Shown: piece by piece, positions 7,361 through 16,322 of the stretch
Layout: the number at the start of each line of letters is the position of its first letter
Numbering within the stretch: the first letter of the stretch is position 1
From: Fumia xinanensis
GTDB taxonomy: Bacteria; Bacillota; Clostridia; Oscillospirales; Ruminococcaceae
Length of the DNA: 64,000 nucleotides
Direction of reading: 5' to 3'
NCBI RefSeq assembly: GCF_014384905.1
Contig: NZ_JACRSV010000003.1
Coordinates: 260,361 to 324,360 of the forward strand
Notes under the pieces: model-generated
Database searches by the model: none
The model's input: the letters and a program-made list of their open reading frames with translations, nothing else
Told to the model about the DNA's origin: nothing
Position numbers and translations under genes: made by a program

Positions 7361-9560
7361 GTTGTACCGCCTCAGTCAAAAAGTTCCGCAAATTGGTGTA
7401 ACGCAGCATTTTGCGGTTGTTTTGCACCATATATTCTACCCGTCCTCTGTTTCCGACGATAATGAGCAGCTTTTTTGCCCGGGTGACGGCTGTATAGAGG
7501 AGGTTCCGAAAATAGAGCTTGTCGAATCCTCCAAAGATGGGGAGAATTACAGCGTCGTATTCACTGCCCTGGCTTTTGTGGACGGTGACGGCGTAGGCAA
7601 GCTCCAATTCCGACGCCATCTCGAAGGGATAGTTGCAGATGCGGTCCTCGAAGTCGATCACGATAGTAGAGGTGGCGTTGTCAATGAGCTTGATGATGCC
7701 GATATCGCCGTTGAAGATGCCTAAGCCCTCTTCATCGTCCTTTGTCCACTCCATATCGTAGTTGTTGCGGATCTGCATCACCTTGTCCCCTTCGCGAAAG
7801 GTGCAGAAAATGCCCTTGAACTCTTTTTTAGCTGCCGATTTCGGGTTTATGACCTCCTGGAGCTGGCTATTTAAGACGTAAACACCCAAATTTCCCTGTC
7901 GCTGGGGTGTCAGCACCTGGATATCGGCGATGGGCGAAAACCCATAGCTTTTGGGAAGACGCTGGGATACCAGCTCGACGACGGTCTGAGTAACGGCCGC
8001 TTCGCTGCCTCGCTGCATAAAAAAGAAATCGTTATCCTTCTGAGCCAGATTCGGCATTTCGCCACCGACAATTTTGTGGGCATTGGTGACGATGAGGCTT
8101 TCGGCCGCCTGCCGGAACACCTGCCTGAGCTGCACCGTGGGGATCACTTCGCTGTCGATGAGATCACGGAGAATATTGCCCGCCCCCACCGACGGCAGCT
8201 GGTCGGAGTCGCCCACGAGAATCAGTTTGGCTCCCATCTTGACACCCCGGAGCAGGGACTCAAATAAAATCGTATCTACCATGGACATTTCATCAATGAC
8301 AATAGCGTCTGCCCGCAGGGGATTTTTCTCGTTGTGGATGAATTTCAGGGTATCCCCGCCGCTGAAATCAACTTCCAGCAGGCGATGGATGGTTTTGGCA
8401 TCCCGTCCCGTCACCTCGGAAATCCGCTTGGCCGCCCGGCCGGTGGGGGCCGCGATGGCGAGGGTGAGCCCCTCCTGCTCCAAAAGGTCGATAATGGCGT
8501 TTAGGGTGGTGGTTTTTCCGGTGCCGGGGCCGCCGGTTAAAAGCAGGATACTCTGCTGAAGGGCTTCTCTGATGGCCTGCCGCTGAAGCCCTTCGTACTG
8601 GATACCTTTCTCAGTCTCCACCTTGTCAATCATCAATTCGATGTCCTTGTGTACGAAGAACTGGTTTTGGAGCATGATGGAAAGCCGCAGGGCGATGTAC
8701 CGCTCCGCGCCATACATGGACGGAAGGAAGAGAAATTCCTTGTTCCGCTGAACCGAGAATAGTTCCTCGTCCTGAATGCGGTTGTCAATCTCGATTTCGA
8801 TGGGATCGGTGCCCACGTTTACGAGCAACTTGCTCACTAAGGCAGAAACCGTTTCTCTCGCAAGGCAGGTGTGCCCGTTTCGCAGGTTGTGGCGCAGCAC
8901 ATGCTGGATGGCGCCAAAGATTCGCTTTCCGGACTGCTCGTCCAGTCCCAGTGACAGGGCCATCTGATCGGCGGTGCGAAACTCCACCATAATGTCGTCC
9001 TCGCAGAGAAGGTACGGGTTGTCCTTGACGACGTCTACCGAGATGACGCCCCATTTTTTCCAGATGCGCACGCCTTGACTGGGGGTCATGCCATATGCCG
9101 AGAAAAACATCATGGCGGAGCGCATACCAAAAAGCCGATGAAACTCGATAGCGAGTGCGTCGGCTTTTTTCTGGGTGATTCCCTTAACCTCCACAAGGCG
9201 TTGGGGATTTTCTTCAAGAATGTTGAGGGTTTCTTCCCCGAACAGGTCGACAATTCTTTGGGCGAGGACGCTTCCGATGCCTTTGACGGCGCCTGAGCAC
9301 AAGAATTTCTTGATGGCTGTCGCTGTAGCGGGGAGACTGCGCTCATAGACTTCCGCTTTAAACTGATAGCCGAATTTGGGATGGGAGGCGTAGGTGCCGG
9401 TTACTTTCAGCTCCTCGCCTTCCTCCACGCCATAGAGCTCTCCGACCACGGGGAGAATTTCCTCCCCGGTGTTCAGTTCGATGACGGCAAATCCGGTATT
9501 TTCGTTTCCGAACACCACATTTTCGACCATTCCTTCAATTTGCACCAATTGTTTTTCCAT
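7350..9560 (-). CDS. recD2: ATP-dependent RecD2-like DNA helicase
   Basis: The 736 residues match RecD2 (YrrC) of Firmicutes, which works without RecBC. The N-terminal part holds helix-hairpin-helix-type repeats (GIGSVLAQRIVDLFG near residue 95). The superfamily 1 helicase core begins with Walker A GGPGTGKTT at about 342-350, followed by VIDEMSMVD (motif II), LVGDSDQLPSVG (motif III) and AVTVHKSQGSEYD and LYTAVTRAKK (motifs V/VI). It unwinds DNA 5' to 3' and is linked to replication-fork and mismatch-repair maintenance. Its 3' end overlaps comF. Confidence 0.95.
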   Translation of the reverse strand: MEKQLVQIEGMVENVVFGNENTGFAVIELNTGEEILPVVGELYGVEEGEELKVTGTYASHPKFGYQFKAEVYERSLPATATAIKKFLCSGAVKGIGSVLAQRIVDLFGEETLNILEENPQRLVEVKGITQKKADALAIEFHRLFGMRSAMMFFSAYGMTPSQGVRIWKKWGVISVDVVKDNPYLLCEDDIMVEFRTADQMALSLGLDEQSGKRIFGAIQHVLRHNLRNGHTCLARETVSALVSKLLVNVGTDPIEIEIDNRIQDEELFSVQRNKEFLFLPSMYGAERYIALRLSIMLQNQFFVHKDIELMIDKVETEKGIQYEGLQRQAIREALQQSILLLTGGPGTGKTTTLNAIIDLLEQEGLTLAIAAPTGRAAKRISEVTGRDAKTIHRLLEVDFSGGDTLKFIHNEKNPLRADAIVIDEMSMVDTILFESLLRGVKMGAKLILVGDSDQLPSVGAGNILRDLIDSEVIPTVQLRQVFRQAAESLIVTNAHKIVGGEMPNLAQKDNDFFFMQRGSEAAVTQTVVELVSQRLPKSYGFSPIADIQVLTPQRQGNLGVYVLNSQLQEVINPKSAAKKEFKGIFCTFREGDKVMQIRNNYDMEWTKDDEEGLGIFNGDIGIIKLIDNATSTIVIDFEDRICNYPFEMASELELAYAVTVHKSQGSEYDAVILPIFGGFDKLYFRNLLYTAVTRAKKLLIIVGNRGRVEYMVQNNRKMLRYTNLRNFLTEAVQHGS

Positions 9561-9664
9561 AGTTCCTCGGTTCCATAGTGAATGGACTTAGAAAACATCC
9601 AAAGAGAAGCCGCAAAATCTTCCATTTATGACTATTGTGGCTAAATTGAGGTTTGTTTTCAAGT

Positions 9665-10018
9665 CTATTTACTATACATCTGTCCAATGAGGGTGTTTTG
9701 CAGCAAGGGGCAAAGCTCTTCTTCCTCCAAAAGCTCCACCCCGCGCATCTCTGTAATCAGATTTTTGCTTTCTTCGTCCAGCCCAAGGTTTAAAACGATG
9801 AGCCGTCCCCTGCTGTTTTCCAGCCAATGCAGGTCAGCTTGCGCCGCCCGGACTAAGTATTCGATATTGTCCATATGTCCTTTGGCAGGAATGATCGACA
9901 GGGTTACCGTCTCGGCGGCGCCTTTGCGCCAGAATTTCCGGGACAAAAGGCAGATAACTTCCACCGCCCCAATCAGGGCGAGAAGAATCATTGCCCCCAG
10001 TCCAAATGCAATCAGCAC
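9665..10018 (-). CDS. Small membrane-anchored protein of unknown function
   Basis: About 117 residues: an N-terminal transmembrane helix (VLIAFGLGAMILLALIGAVE) followed by a soluble domain of about 85 residues rich in acidic and leucine residues. I do not recognise a family. A GTG at 10025-10027 is in frame, but the GAGG ribosome binding site overlaps it; the next GTG (10016-10018) has that GAGG at 8 bases and is the better start. It lies 42-50 bases downstream of metK on the same strand, so it may be transcribed with it. The soluble domain (IIPAKGHMDNIEYLVRAAQ) suggests a cytoplasmic regulatory or scaffold role at most. Confidence 0.7.
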   Translation of the reverse strand: MLIAFGLGAMILLALIGAVEVICLLSRKFWRKGAAETVTLSIIPAKGHMDNIEYLVRAAQADLHWLENSRGRLIVLNLGLDEESKNLITEMRGVELLEEEELCPLLQNTLIGQMYSK

Positions 10019-10069
10019 GGCAATCACCTCGTGGGACAGTATATGAAAAAAGCAGAAAAAAGGTGAGGT

Positions 10070-11251
10070 TTAACCTTGAATTGCCGTTTTTAAAGCTTCA
10101 ATTTTATCAGTTTTTTCCCAGGTGACTCCCAGATCCTCTCGACCCATATGGCCATATTTAGCCAAGTTTCGGTAAATGGGGCGGCGAAGGCCGAGCTCCC
10201 TGATAATGGCGGTGGGGCGCAGGTCAAAGACTTTCTCCACGGTTTTTTCAATCACTTCGTCGGAAACGGTTCCGGTACCGAAGGTGTCCACCATGACGGA
10301 AACGGGACGGGCGACGCCGATGGCGTAGGCCAGCTGCACTTCGCATTTTTTGGCGAGGCCTGCCGCCACGATGTTTTTGGCCACCCAACGGGCGGCATAG
10401 GCTGCGGAACGGTCCACTTTTGTCGGGTCTTTTCCGGAGAAAGCACCGCCGCCGTGACGGGCGTATCCACCGTAGGTGTCAACAATAATTTTGCGTCCGG
10501 TCAGACCGCTGTCCCCCTGGGGCCCGCCGATGACGAACCGTCCGGTGGGGTTGATGTAGTATTTGGTGTTTTCGTCCAAAAGCTCTGCCGGAATGACGGG
10601 CAGAATGACTTCCGTCATAACGTCCTTGCGGATTTGTTCCAGGGTTACATCGTCGGCGTGCTGGGAGGAAATTACTATGGCGTCCACCCGAATGGGACGA
10701 CCGTCCTCGTATTCGACGGTAACTTGGGATTTTCCGTCGGGGCGCAGGTAAGGAAGGGTACCATTTTTTCGAACCTCGGTAAGGCGTTTTGTCAGCTTGT
10801 GAGCCAGCGAAATGGGCATAGGCATCAGCTCAGGGGTTTCGTCACAGGCGTAGCCAAACATCATGCCCTGATCTCCGGCACCGTTTTCATCGTCTGAATC
10901 CTTACCTTGCTTGACTTCCAGCGCCTTGTCCACTCCCATGGCGATGTCGCCCGACTGTTCGTCAATACTGGTCAAAACTGCACAGGTATTGCCGTCAAAG
11001 CCGTATTTGGCCCGGTCGTAGCCGATGTCCAGCACAACTTCCCGGACGATTTTCGGAATATCTACATAGCACTTTGTGGAAATTTCTCCCATGACCATGA
11101 CCATGCCGGTTGTGCAGCAGGTCTCGCAGGCCACGCGGCCGTTTGGATCCTGGGAGAGGATGGCGTCCAGGACCGCGTCGGAAATCTGGTCGCAGATTTT
11201 ATCGGGATGGCCTTCGGTCACCGATTCGGATGTAAATAAAACTTTTGACAT
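10070..11251 (-). CDS. metK: S-adenosylmethionine synthetase
   Basis: The 393 residues match MetK, which makes SAM from methionine and ATP. Signatures seen are GHPDKICDQISDAVLDA near the N terminus, GAGDQGMMFGYA (near residue 120) and the phosphate-binding GGGAFSGKDPTKVDRS. The frame is open 63 codons further upstream, but the start MSKVLF at 11251 is chosen because it begins the conserved protein and has AGGAGG 7 bases before it; the upstream part is the riboswitch leader. Expression should fall when SAM is abundant (see the SAM-I element). Confidence 0.98.
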   Translation of the reverse strand: MSKVLFTSESVTEGHPDKICDQISDAVLDAILSQDPNGRVACETCCTTGMVMVMGEISTKCYVDIPKIVREVVLDIGYDRAKYGFDGNTCAVLTSIDEQSGDIAMGVDKALEVKQGKDSDDENGAGDQGMMFGYACDETPELMPMPISLAHKLTKRLTEVRKNGTLPYLRPDGKSQVTVEYEDGRPIRVDAIVISSQHADDVTLEQIRKDVMTEVILPVIPAELLDENTKYYINPTGRFVIGGPQGDSGLTGRKIIVDTYGGYARHGGGAFSGKDPTKVDRSAAYAARWVAKNIVAAGLAKKCEVQLAYAIGVARPVSVMVDTFGTGTVSDEVIEKTVEKVFDLRPTAIIRELGLRRPIYRNLAKYGHMGREDLGVTWEKTDKIEALKTAIQG

Positions 11252-11389
11252 GTTTGCCTCCTTTTGTGTAGAGAGATCCAGTCCGCACCCGATTTTTGGC
11301 CTGCTTTTCCGTGCGGATAAGAAAATGGCCCGTTGTTGCAATCGAAACAACTGAAATTTCACAGTTTCAAAATTTGAAATTGCACGCCG

Positions 11390-11548
11390 AAAAACCAAAA
11401 AGCACCCGCCTTTGAGCGAGTGCATACAGTTTCCCAGCAAACCTCATCTCTCGACTGCGTCGCAGGAAATGGCACCTTGCAAAAAGCAGGTTGCCGTGGC
11501 TTCACAGGTCCTGTCCCTCCGCCACTCTTGATAAGGTGATTATCATAA
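11390..11548 (-). promoter_or_regulatory. SAM-I (S-box) riboswitch with terminator, controlling metK
   Basis: On the minus strand the aptamer begins CTTATCAAGAGTGGCGGAGG (around 11516-11540). It continues with GAAGCCACGGCAACCTGC and AAGGTGCCA, and closes with GATGAG (11443-11448), all S-box landmarks. The expression platform is a terminator: GCACTCGC (11416-11423) pairs with GCGGGTGC (11402-11409), followed by TTTTTGGTTTTT. SAM binding should favour the terminator. It lies 140 bases upstream of the metK start. Confidence 0.95.
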
Positions 11549-11551
11549 AAT

Positions 11552-11580
11552 AGTATACCGGAGGAAAAGGACCTTGTCAA
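11552..11580 (-). promoter_or_regulatory. metK promoter
   Basis: Minus strand: TTGACA (11575-11580), a 17-base spacer, and TATACT (11552-11557). Transcription would start near 11545, at the 5' edge of the SAM-I aptamer. Confidence 0.85.
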
Positions 11581-11583
11581 CAG

Positions 11584-11608
11584 AAAAAGGGGGAAAATCC
11601 CCCTTTTT
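11584..11608 (-). terminator. Terminator of the cca transcript
   Basis: A perfect 11-bp stem, AAAAAGGGGGA with TCCCCCTTTTT, has a 3-base loop and a run of T on the minus-strand 3' side. It lies 40 bases after the cca stop and just before the metK promoter. Confidence 0.85.
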
Positions 11609-11647
11609 GTCGGGAGTTGCAAAATGTACAAGAATTTTTGTTTGAAG

Positions 11648-12982
11648 TTATAGGTTTTGCCGATGACTTTGGCAGTATTCCAGTAACGATTCCCGGTCGT
11701 TTTTGCATTTTCCGTCGATGACGGCCTGCAATAAAATTTGGAGGGTTTCCCCCAGTTCTTTGTCGGCGGGAATTCCCATCTCGATGAGATCGTCCCCATT
11801 GACAGCGAGAGAGGAAAGAGAAAAACACTCTTTCCGGTCGAGAATTTCGTGGGCCATTTGTATGATTTCCCGGTAACTGGCGCTTCGGTCATAGAGAGGA
11901 TTTTGCGCTGCATTGTCGGCGAGTTTTACTTCCATCAGCTGAAAAAAGCCCTCCGGTGTAAGACGGTTCAACCACCGTTTGATAAGAGCTTCTCTAGGTT
12001 CTAAGTCAACGTCGTGGTATTTGACAAGACTCAAAATCCGTTCTATAGTGCGTTTGTCGAACCGAAGGCGAGGAAGAATTTCCTGGCACATATGGACGCT
12101 GACGGTCCCGTGGCCCTTAAAATGACCCTGCCCTTTTTTATCTACTGTAAAGCGGCGGGGTTTTCCAATGTCATGGAGAAGCATAGTGAGCCGAAGAACG
12201 GGTGTGTTTTTGATGGCTGCTACCGAATGGGCGGTGTGTTCGTAAATATCATAAATATGATAGGGAGTCTGCTGGTCGAAGCCCACCATGGGTAGAAGCT
12301 CTGGAATCAACTGCCCCAGCACGGCGGGAAAGCGCAGAAGAACGCTTTCCACTTGTTCCCCGCAAAGTAGCTTAACAAGTTCCGTCCGGAGCCGTTCAGC
12401 GGCAACTTTTTGGAGGAGCGGGGCGTATCTCCGCAGCGACACTTCCGTTGCGGATTCCAGCGAAAAAGAAAGCTGTGAGGCGAAGCGGATTCCCCTCATG
12501 ACACGCAAAGCGTCCTCGGTAAACCGCTTATCCGGGTCTCCTACGCAGCGGAGGCTTTTCTGCCGCAGATCCTCCGTCCCTCCAAAGCAGTCAACGATTC
12601 CGGTATCTGGATGATAAGCCAACGCATTGACGGTAAAATCCCGGCGGGCAAGATCCTCTTTGAGGCTGCGGGTAAAGCGGACCGCGTCAGGATGCCTGCT
12701 GTCGCTGTAACTGCCATCTATTCGGTAGGTGGTGATTTCCAGTGGCTGACCGTCTAATATCACTGTGACGGTCCCGTGCTGAATGCCGGTTTCGATAACA
12801 GGTACACCATTAAATACCGCTTTTGTCTGTTCCGGCTCGGCGGAAGTAGTGACGTCCCAGTCTTCGGGCATCCGGCCCAAAAGACTATCCCGAATGCACC
12901 CGCCCACAGCGTAGGCCTCGTAACCTGCGGCATTGAGCCGCTCGATTGCACGCCCCACGGGGGAAGGCAACTGGATTTTCAT
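11648..12982 (-). CDS. cca: CCA tRNA nucleotidyltransferase
   Basis: The 444-residue protein has the class II nucleotidyltransferase head. This includes AVGGCIRDSLLGR and the DxD-type metal site in EDWDVTTSAEP, then RRDFTVNALAYHPDTG and FTEDALRVMRGIRFASQL. An HD domain follows (TMLLHDIGKPRRF). It adds or repairs the 3' CCA of tRNAs. Two in-frame ATGs lie at the start. The second (12980-12982) is preferred because GAGG sits 7 bases before it, while the first is almost on the GAGG. The HD domain suggests extra phosphohydrolase activity, as in many bacterial Cca proteins. Confidence 0.95.
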   Translation of the reverse strand: MKIQLPSPVGRAIERLNAAGYEAYAVGGCIRDSLLGRMPEDWDVTTSAEPEQTKAVFNGVPVIETGIQHGTVTVILDGQPLEITTYRIDGSYSDSRHPDAVRFTRSLKEDLARRDFTVNALAYHPDTGIVDCFGGTEDLRQKSLRCVGDPDKRFTEDALRVMRGIRFASQLSFSLESATEVSLRRYAPLLQKVAAERLRTELVKLLCGEQVESVLLRFPAVLGQLIPELLPMVGFDQQTPYHIYDIYEHTAHSVAAIKNTPVLRLTMLLHDIGKPRRFTVDKKGQGHFKGHGTVSVHMCQEILPRLRFDKRTIERILSLVKYHDVDLEPREALIKRWLNRLTPEGFFQLMEVKLADNAAQNPLYDRSASYREIIQMAHEILDRKECFSLSSLAVNGDDLIEMGIPADKELGETLQILLQAVIDGKCKNDRESLLEYCQSHRQNL

Positions 12983-12999
12983 AGGCATTCCTCTTTCAT

Positions 13000-13482
13000 T
13001 TATTGCTTTTTAGCGAGAGCGGCTAATTTTGCTCCGACAAAATCTATTAAATCAATGGGGGCAAGTTCCACCTGGGTTCCGATTTTACCGGCGCTGACCA
13101 TAATAGTATTCTGACGTTGGGCGGATTCATCCAGAAAGGTGGGAAAAAGCTTTTTCATTCCGATGGGAGAACAGCCGCCCCGGATATAGCCAGTTAACGC
13201 GTTAATTTCTTTCACGTGGATCATCTCCACCGATTTCTCCCCGCAGGCCTTAGCTGCCGCCTTCAGATCCAGTTCTTCTGCCACCGGAATGACAAAAACA
13301 TAATAGTGTCGGCCACTTCCCCGCGTAACTAACGTTTTAAACACTTGGCTAAGCGGCTGGCCCATCTTCTGGGCTACGGCAATGCCGTCAATCGCTCCGT
13401 CCTCATGGTCGTAATAGTGGGGTGTGTATGCAATTTTTGCCCGGTCCAGCAGACGCATTACATTTGTTTTGTCCTGTGCCAT
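13000..13482 (-). CDS. ybaK: YbaK/EbsC family Cys-tRNA(Pro) deacylase
   Basis: The 160-residue protein matches the YbaK family in length and in motifs. These are QVFKTLV near residue 45, a conserved lysine in that segment, and GYIRGGCSPIGMKKLFPTFLDESA in the substrate-binding half. The family hydrolyses cysteine mischarged onto tRNA-Pro. It lies 17 bases upstream of the cca start on the same strand, so both may be one transcript with a tRNA-quality theme. Confidence 0.92.
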   Translation of the reverse strand: MAQDKTNVMRLLDRAKIAYTPHYYDHEDGAIDGIAVAQKMGQPLSQVFKTLVTRGSGRHYYVFVIPVAEELDLKAAAKACGEKSVEMIHVKEINALTGYIRGGCSPIGMKKLFPTFLDESAQRQNTIMVSAGKIGTQVELAPIDLIDFVGAKLAALAKKQ

Positions 13483-13643
13483 ATAATATAACCGCCTTTA
13501 ATAACTCAGTTGATAAAAAATAGGTCTATTTGTTTGTTAGGTGTGCTGTGTCACCGCCATTATTACCTACAATAGCGATTCCCTTACATTGTCTGTCCTA
13601 AGCATGAGAGAAAATAGATTGAGGGAATTCAAAAAAGAAGGTC

Positions 13644-13681
13644 AAAAAACCTGGCCGATGGTGTCATCAGCCAGGCTTTTC
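13644..13681 (-). terminator. Terminator after lexA
   Basis: On the minus strand CCTGGCTGATG pairs with CATCGGCCAGG (one G-T pair) around the loop ACAC, and a run of six T follows. It starts just after the lexA stop. Confidence 0.8.
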
Positions 13682-13692
13682 ATTGACGATCG

Positions 13693-14274
13693 TTAATAAT
13701 TTCGTATCAACGAAACCACTTTTCCCAAAATTGTCAGCTGATCAACGATAATCGGCTCAAAATCCGGGTTTTCCGGCATTAGGCGGAAGGTCTTCTCGTC
13801 CTTGTAGAACCGCTTGACCGTTGCCTCATCTCCAATCAAAGCTACAATAATTTCCCCGTTACGGCAGGAAGGGCTTTTTTTGACGATAACAATGTCACCG
13901 TCCAAAATACCGGCGTTTTTCATGCTTTCTCCCCGGACATGGAGAGCAAAAAAATCTTTAGCGTCCCCCCGGAGATTGAAAACCGGAATAAAATCTTCTA
14001 CTTCCTCTATGGCAGTTATGGGAATACCGGCAGTCACCGTTCCCAGAAGCGGGACGGTGATAGATCCGCTGGAAGGCAACTTGATGGTGCGTTTTTTAAA
14101 CTCGTCTTTGACGATATAGCCTTCCTCGGTCAACCGTTTAAGGTAATAATGAACCGTAGAGGTAGAGGGAATCCCAACTTCACGGCAAATTTCCCGGACG
14201 GTGGGAGAGATATTGTAGTTTAGGATACACTCCCGAATGTACTCATAAATTTTTTGCTCTTTGTCGTTTAACAT
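13693..14274 (-). CDS. lexA: LexA repressor
   Basis: The 193-residue protein has an N-terminal winged helix (PTVREICREVGIPSTSTVHYYL, recognition region about 25-45) and a C-terminal S24 self-cleavage domain. The scissile Ala-Gly is in GTVTAGIP, the catalytic serine in RGESMKNAG, and the catalytic lysine in EATVKRFYK. LexA represses SOS genes until RecA filaments trigger cleavage. A good AGGAG site precedes the start. It follows the TrkA-type genes by 14 bases on the same strand, so it may share their promoter. I see no obvious GAAC-N4-GTTC SOS box close to its start. Confidence 0.96.
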   Translation of the reverse strand: MLNDKEQKIYEYIRECILNYNISPTVREICREVGIPSTSTVHYYLKRLTEEGYIVKDEFKKRTIKLPSSGSITVPLLGTVTAGIPITAIEEVEDFIPVFNLRGDAKDFFALHVRGESMKNAGILDGDIVIVKKSPSCRNGEIIVALIGDEATVKRFYKDEKTFRLMPENPDFEPIIVDQLTILGKVVSLIRNY

Positions 14275-14288
14275 AAGGCCGCTCCTTT

Positions 14289-14951
14289 TTAGTCGTCAAG
14301 TCTCAGCTTATCCTTTATTTTATGCAGCACGGAGTTTTTTGCCATAATCAGCAGTTTATCTCCGGAATAAACGCAGGTGTTGCCGCGGGGAATAATGATT
14401 TCCCCCTCCCGGTCAATGGACACGATAATAGACTGGTCAGGCATTTTGATATCAGTGAGCTTTTTTCCGTCGTACTTGAAATCTTCGGGCAGCAACACTT
14501 CATTGAGGGAAGATTCTCCCTGGTTGAGGGACACCAACTGCCGGATACGAGAAAAATCCACCTCCCGTTCAATAAGCCGTGTGATGTTGTCGGTGCTGGA
14601 TACCGTAATGTCGATGCCCAGCTTTTTCATGACTTCGGCGTTTTTGGGGTTGTTGACCTTGGCGATGGTCCGCTTAGTGTGGAACATCATCCTGGCCAGC
14701 TGGCAGGTGATCAGGTTGTTTTCATCCTGCCCTGTGACGGCAATGAGGGCATCTGCCTGTTCGATGCCGGCGCTGACAAGCATTTCGATAGCGGTTCCGT
14801 CTCCGCAGACGATGGGCGCGTCCAAATCATCTGCCAAAAAGGCGCAAAGTGCTTTATCAATTTCGACGATTGTCGGTTCATGGTGATGTTCAATCAGCGT
14901 TTTGGCTAAATAATAGCCCACTTTTCCGCCGCCTACAATCACAATTCTCAT
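14289..14951 (-). CDS. TrkA-family potassium transport regulator (RCK domains)
   Basis: The 220-residue product has the RCK_N Rossmann motif IVIVGGGKVGYYLAK at the N terminus and an RCK_C domain after about residue 135. That is the layout of TrkA/KtrA gating subunits, which bind nucleotides and control potassium uptake channels. An in-frame TTG lies 14 codons upstream, but ATG at 14949-14951 directly precedes the conserved fold and has GGAAA about 8 bases upstream. The adjacent paralogue suggests the two form a hetero-oligomeric gating ring. No membrane channel gene (TrkH/KtrB) is in the window. Confidence 0.9.
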   Translation of the reverse strand: MRIVIVGGGKVGYYLAKTLIEHHHEPTIVEIDKALCAFLADDLDAPIVCGDGTAIEMLVSAGIEQADALIAVTGQDENNLITCQLARMMFHTKRTIAKVNNPKNAEVMKKLGIDITVSSTDNITRLIEREVDFSRIRQLVSLNQGESSLNEVLLPEDFKYDGKKLTDIKMPDQSIIVSIDREGEIIIPRGNTCVYSGDKLLIMAKNSVLHKIKDKLRLDD

Positions 14952-15001
14952 ATCTATTTTCCAGACCTTTCCGGCCGATATCCAGCCGATCAAATTCGCA
15001 G

Positions 15002-15619
15002 TTAACTAATAATTTTCGCCACTACCAACTGGTCGGTGGCCTGTAAAATGACATCCGTCTTACTGGTAAGCACCATAGTCCCGTCATTATGGAGGACAGC
15101 GAACACCGCCTCCTGCTCACTTCCTTGAATTTCATCGGTGTGGACGCCGATGAGCCGTTTAGGAACAGGAAAGGTGTGAAAATCCACGGGATTGCACTCA
15201 AATTCCACACTTTGAAGTTCCTGTTTAAGCAAGGCGCTTTTGACGGAATCTACGGTGATATTAGTGGGGCAGATGGTGTTTAATCCGAAATGGCGGAAGA
15301 CATTTTCCCGCTTAGGATCGTAAATACGGGCTATAACGGTGCCTACATGGAAAAACTCTCGCGCAAGCTGACACACCATGATATTGACATTGTCGTCTCG
15401 GCTCACCGCTGCGACGGCGTCACAATTTTCGATGCCTGCTTTCCGCAGAACGTCCTGGTCGATGGGCACCCCCACCGTAATATAGCCGCTGTAATCTTCG
15501 GGGAGCAAATCAAAAGAACTTTCATATCGGTCGATAATGGAAACATCATGGCCCTCCCGGCTTAGCACACCCGCCAGAGTAGAACCCACTTTTCCACAGC
15601 CGACAATCAATATATTCAT
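15002..15619 (-). CDS. TrkA-family potassium transport regulator (second RCK protein)
   Basis: The 205-residue paralogue begins NILIVGCGKVGSTLAG (nucleotide-binding Rossmann motif). It continues with an RCK_N half (to about 130) and a TrkA_C-like half. The start at 15617-15619 is chosen because the upstream codons are not conserved-looking; the ribosome binding site is weak. It is 50 bases upstream of the other TrkA gene, and a good promoter lies 110 bases before it. It probably senses NAD(H) or c-di-AMP for potassium channel gating, by family knowledge only. Confidence 0.88.
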   Translation of the reverse strand: MNILIVGCGKVGSTLAGVLSREGHDVSIIDRYESSFDLLPEDYSGYITVGVPIDQDVLRKAGIENCDAVAAVSRDDNVNIMVCQLAREFFHVGTVIARIYDPKRENVFRHFGLNTICPTNITVDSVKSALLKQELQSVEFECNPVDFHTFPVPKRLIGVHTDEIQGSEQEAVFAVLHNDGTMVLTSKTDVILQATDQLVVAKIIS

Positions 15620-15729
15620 GGCAAAGGTCCAGCCTTTCTCAAAAACACTCTTAAAATATAAAAAATCCGGCATCCTGTTCCTTGTAAAAATTTACGCCGA
15701 TACTAATAGGATACCCCCTATTTAGTACC

Positions 15730-15758
15730 ATTGTAGAAGCTTTTTTAAAAAAAGTCAA
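15730..15758 (-). promoter_or_regulatory. Promoter of the trkA-trkA-lexA transcript
   Basis: Minus strand: TTGACT (15753-15758), a 17-base spacer (T6A6GCTTC) and TACAAT (15730-15735). The rest of the gap to 16021 shows no gene; short GATACCC-like words recur at about 15708, 15761 and 15920 without a clear role. Confidence 0.65.
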
Positions 15759-16021
15759 TAGATACCCGCACAGTTGTTTGATAATATGAACTATCAGCAC
15801 ATAAAGTTTTCACAAACTTAGTGTAAATGAGTATCGTCAGATCCACAATAACATGTAAGTACGATAGGTTTTAATTATTCTGTTTGTGGACAGAATTTTA
15901 AAGAATATCTAATAATGACGAGTATCCCCTGTCCTATTACAGTTTTAATTATGCCGCATTTTATTTTGCATGGCAAAGCAGCTTTTATCAAGTCAGTACA
16001 ATGGAATGTTGTCGCGGAATA

Positions 16022-16064
16022 AAAATAAACCCGTAAAGTCCATGCCTATCGGACTTTACGGGTT
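16022..16064 (-). terminator. Original guaA terminator, displaced by the element
   Basis: A perfect 14-bp stem (16028-16041 with 16051-16064) has a 9-base loop and a T-rich minus-strand tail. It lies 12 bases after the displaced guaA stop codon (16076-16078), now about 11.9 kb away from the intact gene. Confidence 0.85.
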
Positions 16065-16075
16065 GCTTTAAAGTG

Positions 16076-16087
16076 TTATTCCCACTC
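16076..16087. repeat. Element attachment site, distal junction (attR-like), with displaced guaA end
   Basis: TTATTCCCACTC here is identical to 27921-27932 at the 3' end of guaA. On the minus strand it reads Glu-Trp-Glu-stop, preceded by Ile-Val, matching the GuaA C terminus (TIEWE). So this is the chromosome side of the original guaA end, cut off by integration. Confidence 0.85.
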
Positions 16088-16188
16088 GACAATTACTAAT
16101 CAATTTTGTTTAGAGATTATTCTCTGTCGTGTTTACAGTTCTTTTGATTATTTGATTTATCCATATTATCCTGCCTATACAGGCTAAT

Positions 16189-16205
16189 GTTATCATTTTG
16201 TTATC
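16189..16205 (+). repeat. Candidate integrase arm-binding repeat, distal end
   Basis: GTTATCATTTTGTTATC differs in one base from 27844-27860 near the other end, in the same orientation. It is followed by the inverted repeat GTTATC-N6-GATAAC (16200-16217). The surrounding 16088-16322 has no gene. Confidence 0.5.
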
Positions 16206-16322
16206 GGTGTTGATAACACTTGCTCTGTAACTGTGGATAATAGCACTATATTCTATTTCAGATCATAAGCGATTTTGCTTAAAAAATCAATCCCTATTCA
16301 AATTCATACCATTCCTTAAATC

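Noticed and set aside
11252..11440. N-terminal extension of metK by 63 codons
   Set aside because: The extension translates the SAM-I riboswitch and terminator; the conserved protein begins at 11251 with AGGAGG before it.
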